Assembly (NCBI GenBank): GCA_016748015.1
Contig: JAAOMT010000684.1
Location: 186,001 to 250,000 of the forward strand
DNA: 64,000 nt
Source: Geosiphon pyriformis
Lineage: Eukaryota; Glomeromycota; Glomeromycetes; Archaeosporales; Geosiphonaceae
Reading direction: 5' to 3'
Of this stretch, positions 1 to 11,987 are shown one piece after another (the first letter of the stretch is position 1; each line of letters opens with the position of its first letter). The position numbers were made by a program, and so were the translations under genes. The notes below the pieces were generated by a model. That model worked only from the letters and a program-made list of their open reading frames with translations, was not told where the DNA came from and made no database searches.

Positions 1-989
1 AAAGATTACCAGAAAGTGTTCTCACAAAGGGAATTTTTTGTTTATCTATCAAAGGTAAACCAAGCATTCCGATCGATTTTGTGGTCAATTTTTCTTTAAT
101 ACTTCGAGAAAATACTAAAACATTGGACTGAAAAATGACTGAGAATTAGATCGATTGAAAAATTCAGGACGAAGTCAATTGATCTAGTTACCTGCTGATA
201 TTGAATTGGATAAGAGTTTAGACCAGCTAATCCTTTCAAGAAATTAGCATCATCAATCTCTGGATGTTCAACAAATGGATCGAATCCTTAAGAATAACGA
301 AAATAAAATTAATTTTCTTTAGTTTTTTTAATGATTTTTTAAACTCGTCCCTTTGCATATTCACCTGGATCATACGCATTTACAGTTATAATATTAACAC
401 CTTTGAAAGCATTTTGATCATTTGTGTCCACCATCACAGTGACTCCCAAGATTCCATTCTGATCCAGGGTTGAGCTTGATACCGTAAGATCTTTGCCTGA
501 TTTAAAGAACCCAATATACGTTCCATCCTTGTCTTTAGTTGGTTTGCTAATATACTGATTGCATGCATTTACATCTGTACCAGCTATTAAACAAAATTGA
601 AAAGATAAATTATTATGGTGACGACTGCCAAAAATTTTTAAAATGGAAAAATACCACTGACCATCTGATGAAAAATAGCAAGAAATGTTGAAGTTTTGCT
701 TATATTTAAATCTGAGAGCTTTATAATATGTCGAAATCGATTAGAAAAATTCAGCAATTGAAAAAGGGGTCAATGGCTCTTTGAATTGCAACCGACCTGG
801 TAAAGGAAGGGTATCAGAATTTTCATAAGAAATTTGCAGAATCGGCCCAGCGAAGATTATATCCAAGAAAAGAATAGTAATGTATCCCGAAAATATGGCT
901 AACAATAAAAGTGTCACGCCACACCTAAGTGCTAATAGTTGAGTCGGCTCACTACGACGATATCCAGATAATGCTTCATTAAAAAACAT
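1..989 (-). CDS. Single-pass membrane protein of unknown function (3' end outside window)
   Basis: Five exons on the minus strand fit in phase: 989-797, 718-662, 583-365, 286-192 and 127 to beyond position 1. The start is the ATG at 989. The N-terminus is short and cytosol-like, followed by one strong hydrophobic helix at about residues 24-50 (LLLLAIFSGYITILFLDIIF). A predicted extracytoplasmic region follows with scattered Cys (NISCYF, NACNQY) and a possible N-glycosylation site at NISC. Exon 1 would hit a TAA if read through; the donor at 796 (CAG/GTCGGT) removes it. The layout resembles a type II membrane protein. I recall similar uncharacterised fungal proteins but cannot name a family. 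Membrane topology is inferred; function is unknown. Confidence 0.7.
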
Positions 990-1680
990 TTTTGGGGCAC
1001 TTATTGGCTCAGACGGTTTGACTTTTTTGATGTAGAGTTATCGAATTGTTGATGGAAAAAACTGTTTTTTTTTTATTTTTGAATGCAAGCTCTTAACTTT
1101 AGAAAGAGTTACCCTGTATTTAAAAACAAATTGGTCCCGATAGATAAAGCACATTGGAAAAGTTTCACATATTTCGGAGAAATTCATATAATGTTTTGGC
1201 TCAAAAACTTTGTAGATCTCGTCAAAAAATTCTATTCCGTTATCTCGGATATTATATCTACTATCTTTTATCAAATAATTAGAATATGCATAAAAAATTT
1301 ATTAATGTGTCAGAAATTAAGTTGAACTATTCTTCCCTAAAATCAATGTATGTTCCTAAGAATAAAATTTATTTTCATATAAAAGAACTGAGTTTTGTCA
1401 AAAAATCAATATATATGTGCAAAGGCAAAGCCAAATTCATCACTCTGAGCTTAAAGCATCTTGGTCAATAATAAATGTCTTGATTTTAAAGCATTCTCAC
1501 AACAATCCAATCAGGGCCGAGGTATCAGCCAACAAAAATGAAAAGGCTCTAAACATGAAAGAAGTTCACCCAAAATTGTCTCAAGACTTTAAGGCTGGGT
1601 GTTTTTTCGAAACTGATGAAAAAATATTGAAAAACTTAACATGATAGAAGGCCAATTTAAATAACAAAACAGTTACTTTA
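990..1680. other. Intergenic, no supportable gene
   Basis: Short open frames exist on both strands, but they overlap each other, are rich in Lys/Ile/Phe as expected from AT-rich DNA, and show no family motif or splice structure. The upstream part presumably holds the promoter of the gene that starts at 989. Confidence 0.5.
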
Positions 1681-1965
1681 CAAACATTTGGTATCGTGAT
1701 CGTAGAAAATTATTGATAATTACGATCCATTGCATTCGTTTTTTCACATTGCAAATGCTCAATTCAATCAAGAGATGAATAAGTCACTTATCAATGAAGG
1801 GGAATTAACTAAAAAAGCCATTGGATCGCTTTTCAAAAGAGATTTCCATTAGGCAAGAGCCTAAACTTTGTTCATGTTGGAAATGAGTGAAACAGAAACT
1901 TTGATTGTTTAAGGTTTTGGAGGAATTAATGGAAACTTTTAATATCCCTCACTAATTTGAAAATG
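1673..1965 (+). pseudogene. Decayed coding relic with stops at former Gln/Arg-like codons
   Basis: One plus-strand frame reads as protein-like sequence (for example NYDPLHSFFHIANAQFNQ and GELTKKAIGSLFKRDFH) and keeps its frame for about 90 codons. It is interrupted by TGA, TAG and TAA codons. Several sit where CGA, CAG or CAA would be natural (RDFH*ARA*TLFM, LIV*GFGG), as C-to-T changes would produce. No start, splice pattern or known domain was recognised. It may be a dead duplicate of a host gene. Alternatively it could be a chance open stretch, though the amino-acid composition is less AT-driven than nearby noise. Confidence 0.35.
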
Positions 1966-2074
1966 CAGTTAAGCAATTGTTCCTCAATACCTTTTATTTT
2001 ATCTGTCCCTTGGAAATTTTTCAATCTTTTAAATTTTAATTATCGCTAAATAATTTAACTGAACGATTTTTTAA

Positions 2075-2404
2075 TTATTCCTCCAGATTCTCATCAGATA
2101 TGAAGCAACCAATTCCACCCAAAATGATTGAACTGCAGCCTTCATTACGACAAGATAGACAAATTAAGTTTCCATTTGAGCCATCAGTATTGATATCTTG
2201 TCGAGAACGTAGGAGGGGAATGCTTTCGTTCATATCGTTATTGATCAGTTTCGGAACGGACATTTGAGGAGTTGGCTTATACACGTTTTGTGACTGCTTA
2301 CGTTTTTGGTATGAACGAAGACTTGAGATTGCTCCATATGATGACGAAGAAGTGACATATGTTTGTGAATTTTCCTTGCTTTTATTTTTAATGGATGACG
2401 ACAT
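2075..2404 (-). CDS. Small Ser-rich protein, unknown
   Basis: A 109-codon open frame begins at the ATG at 2404 and ends at the TAA at 2075. The N-terminal two thirds is Ser/Asn/Lys/Gln-rich and probably disordered; the C-terminus has a Cys cluster (CLSCRNEGC) followed by a short Gly/Ile-rich hydrophobic stretch. The Cys spacing CX2CX4C hints at metal or lipid attachment but matches no family I recognise. The composition is unlike the AT-driven noise frames around it, and it lies in the same orientation as the Cys-rich gene upstream. An additional 5' exon is possible. Function unknown. Confidence 0.45.
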   Translation of the reverse strand: MSSSIKNKSKENSQTYVTSSSSYGAISSLRSYQKRKQSQNVYKPTPQMSVPKLINNDMNESIPLLRSRQDINTDGSNGNLICLSCRNEGCSSIILGGIGCFISDENLEE

Positions 2405-2416
2405 AGTAGTTGACAA

Positions 2417-3072
2417 TTCAAGAAATTCGATAGTAACAAGCGTTTTTGTCCTTTTATCTATATTAGCTGGATCTGTTGTGTATCCTGTTATTTATTTTAT
2501 ATTGAATTACATGCCTTATTCTCAGTCTGTAGGGGATATTTTTAATGGTCAATTTTTTCAATCATGAATCCCTACATTATACTTTGTTACTGTAATTTTC
2601 CAAGCAAATCTATATCTCTTCGTTACCTTTCAAACCTGATAAATATAGTTATCAATATTTCAAATTATTCATTTTCATGTACTAAACATATCAGCAATTG
2701 AGAATGGAAATTTTTACTCCAAGATAAAAATTAATATTGAAAAACTTCAAATGTATGAAATTTGGTCAACAGTAATGTTAGTTAGAGAACCAAATATTCC
2801 AGCCTTTTAACGAGGACAGAATTCGAAATTGAAAAGATTGCACAAGGATTTTTTATCCAAGATCACATTGGGGACTAAAGAAATTAAAATTTTGTACATT
2901 AGGAAAAAATTTTCCATTTTATGGTTTTAGGGCACTCGTTAAAAATTTTAATTTTGACTTCTCTTCCTAAAAATAAAAATATTGCTTTCCATGAAAAAGA
3001 TTTGATGAAAAGCAAAAAATTTCAAAACTTTATACCTTGGAAGCTCGCTGGCCAAAAAAAAACAAAGCAAAG
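2417..3072. other. Intergenic AT-rich spacer
   Basis: No coding stretch, RNA gene or repeat is recognisable. It separates two minus-strand genes and probably contains the terminator of the upstream Cys-rich gene. Confidence 0.5.
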
Positions 3073-3455
3073 CTAATTACATATATTACATAGTAACTCG
3101 GAAAAAATGGTAGCGCAACATGATGCGCAACAAGATATGCAACAACATTCCGCGATACAAGCCCATCCTTCATTGGGGTAATAGCCTGGTCTTTTACTCT
3201 TGTATTTTCCAGTCCCACGAGCATAAAACTCAGAATCCTTTACTTCTGGCTTTGGCGCTTGAAACTCACCAGTTGTTTCGTTTCGTGAAACCTCTATTAC
3301 GGGAGGTTCATATATCTGTAAAGAATATTCATTATTGGACGGCAGAGATCGATTTTCTTTGTTTTTTAATTCGTCTGTTTTATCTTTGAGGAAAAAAAAT
3401 ATCAATCAGAGCGTAAAAAGGCTCTGAAAAATCCCAAAGTTTTGTTACCTGACAT
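3073..3455 (-). CDS. CYSTM-like cysteine-rich small protein
   Basis: Two exons: 3455-3449 (ATGTCAG) and 3383-3073, with a 65-bp intron (GTAACA..CTCAAAG). The product is about 106 residues. A polar, Lys/Glu/Pro-rich N-terminus (begins MSDKTDELKNK) leads to a Tyr/Gly/Pro segment (KRPGYYPNEGW) and then a dense Cys tail (ECCCISCCASCCATIF). A disordered Pro/Tyr-rich head followed by a Cys-rich membrane-associated tail is the layout of CYSTM proteins, which are linked to stress tolerance and membrane surface roles in eukaryotes. The family call rests on layout, not on alignment. Its start lies 192 bp from the divergent COQ9 start, so the two may share a promoter. Confidence 0.65.
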
Positions 3456-3647
3456 GTTGGCATATACAAAGCAGTCAAATGTGGGAAACAAATGCATAGT
3501 ATTTATTAAGATTTGGATTACACTATTTATGCAACGTAATGTAGAATTTTTTGATCCTCACGAATGTGCCATAGAAGGTCGCGCCACAGGAAAATTTTCG
3601 CTAATAAGGTTAATCACAATAGCTAACAGTGACTCTAACAAACAATA
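3456..3647. promoter_or_regulatory. Putative bidirectional promoter between CYSTM-like gene and COQ9
   Basis: Only 192 bp separate the ATG of the minus-strand Cys-rich gene (3455) from the ATG of plus-strand COQ9 (3648). Both promoters and 5' UTRs must lie here or overlap neighbouring exons. No specific element was identified. Confidence 0.4.
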
Positions 3648-4849
3648 ATGAATTATACTCTGGAAAAGTTATTTTTGATTCACCAATGTCATAAGTTTTC
3701 GAATTTTTTTAAACCACACTCGAGACTTTTCTTCAAACCGCAATTTCAATCCAAACATTCCCAAAAATTCTTTCCTTTAGGATTTAAAACCTTTTCCAGT
3801 GTGACAGAATCTCAACTTGAGGATAAGCAAAGGTTTTACAATCATCCCAAATTCGAAAATAGCAGATATAATTTCTGGGCTCTGCCGGCTTTTAAATTTT
3901 AAATATCTGTTAATAATGAATCTAGCAGTCGAAGGCCACAAAATTCAAAAGATGATATACCTTATCTAATACTTAAATCCGCCTTAGAATTCGCTCCTCA
4001 ACATGGTTGGACAATTGATGCCATATCAAAAGGCGCAAAATCCCTTGGATATTCGTCCGTGACGCATGGAATGTTTCCTCGTGGTGGTCTTGAATTACTT
4101 GATTTTTTTTTGTTGGAATCTAGACGGAAGATGACCCTTGAGATTGCAGATAAAATGGAAGGGTTAGTTCGCAGTCCATTAAACCAATCACCGACGATTT
4201 CAAATTAACAAATTTCAGGTTAAGAGTCCCACAGAAAATTAGATTGGCCTGCATTACTCGGCTGAATTTGACAAAACCTTTTATTTATCGGTGGCCTGAG
4301 GTAAGAGGGATCAAGAATATTTGTAAATCTTTAAATAAAAGGTTTTTCATGATATTTTTGTTCCATTTCATATTAGGCATTGGCCATAATGGCTCAACCA
4401 AATAATCTTAAGATGTCCTTTGAACACCTCGCTAAACTCTCGGATGAAATTTGGTTTTTAGCCGGAGATAAAAGTGCAAATGTGAGATTATTTTCTTAGC
4501 CTGAAATTTCTTGCTTTTATACAATTTGACCTGGATTTTACCGCCATTTTGTAGATGAGCTGGTATACTAAGAGGGGAGAACTCGCGTTAATTTATTCAG
4601 CAACCGGTAATTCAATTATTTAAATTTCTTTTCAAATTCCATAAAAATCATAACCATAAGTTTCCTATGATAGAATTGTATATGACACAAGACAAATCTC
4701 CAGATTTCCAAGAAACTTGGGCCTTTTTGGATCGTAGACTCCAAGAAATTGCCGTATTAGGGAAAACCATTCATGAAATAAACAAATTTTCCTCCTTCTT
4801 TAAAAGGTCTATCGCAGGAGCCCTTGAATCGGTACTTCCTTTCAGCTAA
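3648..4849 (+). CDS. COQ9: Ubiquinone biosynthesis protein COQ9, mitochondrial
   Basis: Six exons in consistent phase: 3648-3832, 3926-4162, 4219-4300, 4377-4481, 4555-4606 and 4674-4849, giving 278 residues. COQ9 is a lipid-binding, TetR-fold protein of the matrix-side coenzyme Q synthome that presents CoQ intermediates to COQ7. The first ~60 residues are rich in Lys, Arg, Phe and Ser with few acids, as expected for a mitochondrial presequence. Family landmarks are visible: a helix-turn-helix-like start (ALEFAPQHGWT.DAI..GA), THGMFPRGGLELLDFF, the RL.VPQKI linker, QPNN, and the C-terminal DEIWFLAGDKS.DMSWY-type region (here DEIWFLAGDKSANMSWYTKR). The first intron has a weak GTTTTA donor; the phase supports it, but this junction is the least certain. 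Confidence 0.95.
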
Positions 4850-5376
4850 ATAAAATAAGTTTTCTATTATTCTCTGACGATTAGATTTCTCTGACAATAT
4901 ATATTACACTATTGAATTTTCCTCTATGTAGAAAAGGATAAAATTCTTCTGAATGACAAAGTCACCTTTGCGAAGAAATGTGGGAGTCAAAACTGAAAAT
5001 ATTCAAGCTTTCTGTTCTTTGGAAAATAATAAATGAGTCCAAAATAAACTGAAAATACTTTTTTATATTAAAAATCAATATTCATATATCTTCTATCTCA
5101 TCCCTTTGTTTGTCTAATAATGCACGTTTTGGGGGGGTGTGTTTATCTTGGTGCTAAGGTTAACAATTTGAAAAACCAACAATTTTGCAGGATATTGACA
5201 AGTTGATAAATGGGATCCAAAATACTCATAAGGAACCCGGAAAAATCATTAGAGCAAGAGTCGAAAAATCTGAGCAGCCAATTTAATCATATTTTTGAAT
5301 CGTAAATGTTTAATATATTTTCAAATTCCAAGGGTTTTAAGAGGCGATGAGGCGGTTATAAAATAAATGATATGGT
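4850..5376. other. Intergenic between convergent genes
   Basis: AT-rich spacer between the COQ9 stop and the 3' end of the minus-strand ankyrin gene. It holds a short G-run near 5131-5138. No gene or RNA is visible; the 3' UTRs of both genes are expected here. Confidence 0.5.
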
Positions 5377-8300
5377 TTAGAACAGAGACGGAAGTTGAAC
5401 ACCCAAGTAAAAGTTTTGTACGTATAGCTTGGTACCGCCATAAGATTTAGTTAATCTGCCGATTTCCCAACCATCAGTCACTTGCTGGGTAAACTCCAAT
5501 GTATATCTAGTTACATCGTGAAATGATATAAACACGCGTCTACTGTGCAAATTTTGAGGTGTGCGAGGCAAATATGGCTCAAAAAGATCAAACAACCCGG
5601 TATGATCTGGACTCTCAGCATCAGCGGGCTCTTGTTCTAAAGAGTTAGTTTCATGGACAGTTGGCGGCGTGAATTGATCGTTATCTTTAATTTTTTTGCA
5701 CCACAATTGGATCGCCATATCAACAGGGGTTTGCCCAACGGCATTTTCATGATACAAAGAACCATATTTTCCATCCTCGTTAAAGGAAAGCAACGGATTT
5801 TCCAGTTCAACGGTCAAAAGAGTTTGAGCAATCCCCAATAATCCTTGTTTAGTGGCCAAGTGAAGATATCGATCACTTTGAAAATCATATGAAAAAATAT
5901 TTGCTGTGTCAATCTGGTTCCAAAGGAATTTGAAGGTTTCCTTTCGTGCTTCCAGGATTGCGATAGCAATTATGGAATGATTAAATTTTTTGCTGCGTTG
6001 CTCAAGCATACGTTGCGCAGTGTTTTCTTCAAGCTTCAAAAATAGGGATTCAAGCGTCTTGAGATGTCCCGCGTGACTGTTGTATATTCAGATATTTTTA
6101 ATAGAAAAAAATTGTGTGAAGTGTCAAAAGAAATCCAACTCATATACTCACGTGGCGTGATGTGCTCCAGTCCATCCGCTCTCATCAACTACACCTGGGT
6201 CAGCTCCAACTTCTAACAAAGCTTCAACACATTCGGTCTTGCCCGTGCTAGCAGCAAGAATAAATGCCGTGAACCAGCCGTTATTGGCTCGTGTATCTAA
6301 GATTTCCTCCAATTCCAAGTCATTTTTTTGGAGATTCGGCTTATAGTACTTTGCCAAATCTTTGATTGCCTCCGGTTGATTACCTTCAACAGCCCAATGA
6401 AATGGAGTTTGATTTTCGTATGGTTCAAAAGTGAATAGTCTTCTCCCAATTTTAGCGGCATCTTGAACAGTATTTATTATATTTGCTCTAATATCATGCC
6501 CACGGTTTTTACGTGCAAAACGTTCGAGAGCTTTGATTGGTTGAGGAGATAGGAAGTATTTGATTGATGTAGCGTTCCCATAGAATGCGGCAAGATGTAG
6601 GAATGAGGGTGCAATAGGTTTTTGGGAAGCAGCAGGATTATGCCTTACTATCCATGATTTTTTTTTTGACCCATCCACGTCAAGACCTTGATAATATCTG
6701 TAATATAAATATTTTAAAAGTAACTTTTTTTCATAAAGCTCAAGCAATTAGTTATATATTTCTCTACAAAATTGGTTTATTTCTTACTTTGGTTTTTTGA
6801 ATTCAATTACTTCCTCTTTATCAGAATCTTCTAGATCAAATAAGCCAAAGTTATTTCCCGCTGCACCATATCTATCATGACGTTAACGAAAAAACGAACT
6901 ATTAAAATGAACTTAGAAATTAATTGATTTCTGGAAAAAAATACTCACTCGATGAACAAATCAAGGATGTCTATATGACCAAGGACGATTGCCCAATGAA
7001 TAGGGCTGAGATGCCACATGTAAGGATGATGATTGCTTACTATAAGTTGTGTAACTAGCCCTCCCTCCTTTTCAGGAATAGTAAATGATTCATCTAATTG
7101 AAGTTAATCGTAAATGAGAGAAAAAAATGATAATAAGCAAGAACAAAATTGATGAATCTTACCTTCACATTCATACTCCTTTGCCCATTTCAATATCGCC
7201 TCGACAATTTTGAGCTGGTTTTTGACGGTAGCAATGGTGAATGCACCAAACTTTAAAGAATTTGATTTGCTTTTACTCTCATCGGATTTTCTCCAATATT
7301 TTTCTGGTAAATATTCAGCTCGTAAAAACCCAGAGGCAACCGACTGTAAGAACACATATGCTGTTGTATGTGAGGTTGGCTTAGTGTTGAGAATCCTAGA
7401 CGCAACGCCAGCGGCCGGCTCCTCTGGTGGATCTTCGGGATCCTCAAGGGGGGTCGGTTCGTCATAATCGTATAGATCCGAATCGGAAGATGAATCGGTT
7501 GTATAATCTTGAATTGCAAGGTGAATTTTAGAATTTTGAGACAAGAATGCCCGAAATATATAAAAGAAATCTACTCACCGTTTACATTTATATCATAATT
7601 GTTGATCGTAACTTCACCTTCAGAATCATCATTTCCAGAATTTTTTTTCTTTGGCAGGGGAGTATACTGCTTTTCTACAGCTTTTAATATTTGGACTGCC
7701 ATTTCTTCGTAACCAAGATAACATGCGAGGAGCAATGGGGTCCATGTATTTCGATCTTTAACAGCGACGACTAATCGTCGTGAAAATTTTTTAAACCTTG
7801 CAATATCATTTTGGAACACTGCGTCATATAATGCCACGTAATCATTTACGAGTTCCTCTGGAACTTGATATCCCTGTCCCTCGACATGATGAAAATAAGT
7901 AAATTGAAAAATGTACTTGTTGACGTCGATGTCGAAATTTGGTTGTTTTTGAATATTAGAAGGAACCGAAACACGGTTCAATGGAGCGCCACTCATCTGC
8001 TCCATTAATTGTGATAATTTTTGTTGTACTTCTGGGGATTGATCTCCTTGTTTCAATGCATTTTGTAAAAGTTGACTTTGCCGAAGAAGGATTTGTTGCT
8101 GAAGCTGCAAAGCTTGTTCTTGTAACTGTTGCTTTTCTTTTTCTGTTTCTGCTCGGGCTACTGCCTCTACCAACTTGAGTAATTGCGCTTGCTGAATAGC
8201 TTGTAATTGTTGCACTTTCTCATTTGTAGCATTTTCAGCTTCTTTCTTTGATTCATCAGGTTCAAGTTCCTCTAAAGTTTTTGCCCCCCTTCCTATTAAG

Positions 8301-11300
8301 TACATCAAGCATTCTTTTTGCAAATTCAATCTTTTTTCAATTTCAAGGCGGCGCTGGGTTTTTTTTTCTTCAGGTTCAGCGATTACTGTTGTGTCAGGTG
8401 GAGTATAATACTTGAGCTCGATATTGGCAGGCACTTTGATCTTATTACTAACTATATAATCATTGAGATCAGATCCATCTGCATTGGAAAGGATGAAACC
8501 CGGATAAGAATTGGTCGAGTGTTTTTTTCTTTCATCATCGATAACGGTGTCAAGATCAATAATTTTAGGAGCAAAGGTTTTTGTAACCAACAGAATATCT
8601 AGTAATTCGACTTTTTTTGGATTAAATTCTTGAAAGGCAGATACGCTCTGCTCCAAATTACTCTGAACACGATCTCGAATAGTTTCATACTGATTATATT
8701 TTGTGTTAACATCAGCTCCAGCTTCAACTAGAAGTTTGTAGAGCCCATTATCCAATGCGCAAGTGATTGGTTGAACAACTTGAGCTAGCATAGAAGCTGC
8801 GTTGCAGATGATAGAAGAATTATAACGCGCCACAAATTCTTTGCAATCATCTAAAGTCACCTGAACCTGATAGCAGACAATCAAATGTAAGGAATTTATC
8901 CAGGAACAAGCTAGATATAGAGACTCAAACCTACATGGGCACCATTGCGAAGCAAAAGCTCTGCCATATTGCGATCTCCATTCATTATAGCGATTGCTAG
9001 AGGGGATTCTTTGGATAAATTGAGGGCATTGATTACGCGCCTCGATTTAGGATCAATATCCAAAAATAATTGAACAAAACTGATTTTTCCTATTACGCAT
9101 CAAATATAAGTTAATGATACATTAAGCTGTTTAAAATCAAATTAACTTACTAAACTTAACAGCCAAATGAAATATAGTGTTATATTGATAATCAAGCTAT
9201 AGGAAAATTGAGCTTTGATGAAGAGTTTGATGGAAAATTGGGTTTTCAACTGAATGTATATGCTGCATCATACCTGCGAGGCCATAGCTCCATTCTCTAA
9301 TAAAAGGGTGGCAATTTTTAATCCGATTTTTTCTGTTCTTGTTATCATTGACAATCCCAACGGAAAATAAACTTTTTTCTTGCGATAATTAGAAGAGTAA
9401 TATAGACGTGAATCCGATAATTTGAATTTTATTGGCCTCCTAACATTGGCACCGTTCTCAATCAGCAATTTCACCACTTCGAACCGACCAAATAATATAG
9501 CATATTCAAGCGGTGTAAATTGGTGATCCCAAGCTTCGAGGTTGAGGTCAATAATGTCATCTTCCTCTTCTTCTTCTTCTATAGCCAAAATATTTGGTTC
9601 ATCTTCATCCTTCGGTGGATTATTATCCAATTCCATTTTATCAACGATATCGAGTGAGCCATCAGACTCTTGATCCTCATGAATTTCCGTCTGATCCGGA
9701 TTGCTAAGTGCTTCTAATTTCAACCCAGTTATGGCAATTTCTTTTTTTAAATCTCTTTCTTTCGCTGCTTTTTTATTTGCATCGCTTTTCTTTAATAATA
9801 ATATCAAAATATCCAAAAATCCTAATGCAGCAGCTATGTGCACAACATTTCTTCCATCTGCCATTCGTGCGGTTATCTTTGCATCACAATTCAGTAATAG
9901 TTGCACAGCTTCTGTATACCCACCCATAACAGCTAATTGTAATGGTGTTCTACCAAAATAATCGCGAGCATTGACATCTAAAACACCATGCAATAATTTT
10001 TTGATGCCATGTAGGTCACCCTTAGCACAAGCAGTACATAGATCTTCCCTGACTGGAGTAATAAAAGCTTCTTCAGCCCAATCATTATCGGTCAAAGGAT
10101 TGAAACTACCCACAGTTTGTCGGCCAGGATCATCTTTAATGAAGCTTATTTCACCTCGGATAAAAATTTTATCCTCAGCTTCTTGTAATTCAATTTCCTC
10201 TGGTGTGGTAGGTTGAGGACACGTTCCGCAACAATCTCGGAACACTTGTTCCATAGTACCAAAAAAGCAGGGATGACGATGAAGTTTTCTTTTTCTAGTC
10301 TTTTGATTCCATGCCGAGTTCATTACTAGATCCTATTTGAGATCACATGTAGACCATTCAGTTCGATTCTTCACATGGAAATGCAAAAATAGATTGCAAA
10401 ATTCTCGGTCAGTTCAAAAACGTGCATACCTTCTTATAAATCAATTTTATAACGCGCTTAGCATTATATTTAGGCCCGTACGGCAATTGTACAGTTTCGT
10501 AATCATTATTTTCAAATTTATTAGTCCTCAGATTATCTGACCGACTCCAACTACGTGAAGCGTAAGTTCCTGCTTTTGGATGCTTTGGCCTAAGAGTACG
10601 TTCACGCTTTTCTTCGATATATTTGAAACGAGAATCTGGAGATGACAATCTTTCGAGAACAAGTAATCGAGCCAAACCATGCAGTTTCTCAAAGCTACGC
10701 TCATATATTGTGGGATCAATGCGCGAACGATCCAAAGATGGTACCTTGATCTAATATTGGCAAAACAAAGCGTGAATGATTAATGTTTTCGAGATAGATG
10801 ATTTTTAGAAAATTCCCATCTTTACCTCAAATCCACGTTCAGCATACTTTGCTAAGCGCATTTCATATGAGGGTGAGCGTCTTGTCAAATCAATGACATT
10901 GCATTGCTTTGTAATGGCTTGATGAGCACGAGGGAGTGCCCATACATTTTGTCCGTCAAAGCCTACACAGCAACAGTCACTTAAAGTAATAATGGGTAAT
11001 GGTAAAAGCTGATTTGTAAAAGGGAAGATTTTAAACCATTAAAACTTGTGTGAATACTCACAGGTCAAAACCAGTCAAAATTTCACTAGGAGACTGGTAT
11101 AAGCGCAAAATAATCTACAAATAAAGAGACATAATTTTTAATTGAAATAATATGTTGGACGCAAAGACTGTATCGCTAAAGAAGTTTATTCTCCGACCTG
11201 AACATGTCGATAAGGATACTGACTGAGAATAGTAACGCAATTTTTTGCTCTGATACAGGTTACTTCCCAAGGAACAGCATCGGAAATTACATTATAAATT

Positions 11301-11987
11301 TCTATCATTTTTTGTTTTGCATCCTCTTCGTTTAATCCGTATATAAACAGGTCAATGTCAGAACTGGCATATGCTTTTTCATGATAGTATTCACGGGTTT
11401 TTCGAGTAGAAGAATATTGTTTTGGAATGGGAAGAAGGCAACTAAGAACTGCCCCGCCTATTGTTTTTGGTAGTATATAAAAAATTCGCGATCACAACTC
11501 TACAAGCGAAAACTGGAGAATAAGAATAAAATTAAATACCGGCAGCGAAGACATTATTCCAATCAAGCCCATTTAGAGAACCTTAAAGATATGATACGCT
11601 TCAAATTTCAATTTATCAAGCATATTAATTTAACAATTTAAAATTTTTACCTTCAGTATACAATTTCCAATTCCTCAAAAATCTTTCATTCCCACCGTGT
11701 TCGATGGCCCATTCACCAGCCTTAAGGCGAGTTTTATCAGTTAATGCCATTATAATTGTTTCGTGTCCTTCAGAATTTCTTTCGCTGTCTGATTTCCAAA
11801 GTGATTCATTTTCGTATACATTAATCAAGTTGACGTAAGGATTTTTAAGAGATGGATGTTTAGGATTGGTGGCGAATAATGAACGGAATTGAGCCTCTCG
11901 AGCAAGGGCAGCATAAATTGCAGTTGGAGAATTAGACGTGAGATCTTCAAGATAGTTGTCCGGGGGTATTTCCTGAGGTTCAGCCAT
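5377..11987 (-). CDS. 1,844-residue NTase-like / ankyrin-repeat multidomain protein
   Basis: Fifteen exons join in phase: 11987-11651, 11581-11540, 11457-11198, 11114-11062, 10979-10826, 10750-10430, 10332-9274, 9196-9151, 9089-8935, 8866-7579, 7507-7163, 7093-6949, 6871-6788, 6697-6152 and 6076-5377. Near residues 127-163 a GG-A-V-L-S start followed by SSDIDLF (Asp160, Asp162) matches the GG/GS...DxD signature of the pol-beta nucleotidyltransferase fold. A conserved-looking block follows (CCVGFDGQNVWALPRAH, LTRRSPSYEMRLAKYAERGF). After a Cys-containing linker (HRHPCFFG, DCCGTCP) come ankyrin repeats from about 490 onward (GRTPLQLAVMGGYTEAVQLLL; FTPLEYAILFGRFEVVKLLI) with acidic inserts. A Gln/Glu-rich coiled coil lies at about 975-1100, then more repeats (WTPLLLACYLGYEEMAVQIL; TECVEALLEVGADPG) and a beta-rich C-terminus. 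The third NTase carboxylate was not located, so catalysis is unproven. The 10428-10333 intron is what joins two otherwise separate-looking genes. Confidence 0.85.

Noticed and set aside
1038-1644. Overlapping 60-80-codon frames on both strands
   Set aside because: They overlap each other, lack family features and have composition typical of AT-rich chance frames.
2245-2567. Frames opposite or overlapping the small Ser-rich gene
   Set aside because: Shadows of the 2075-2404 frame, which has the more protein-like composition.
7210-10216. Plus-strand frames of 60-95 codons across the ankyrin gene
   Set aside because: Antisense shadows of long minus-strand exons.
10324-10331. Separate start codon at 10323 for an independent ankyrin gene
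   Set aside because: The phase-consistent intron 10428-10333 links it to the upstream exons, and the joined protein continues a conserved-looking block.
10350-10372. GTTCGATTC-like string resembling a tRNA T-loop
   Set aside because: No acceptor stem, anticodon arm or B-box partner at the right spacing; it lies in an intron.
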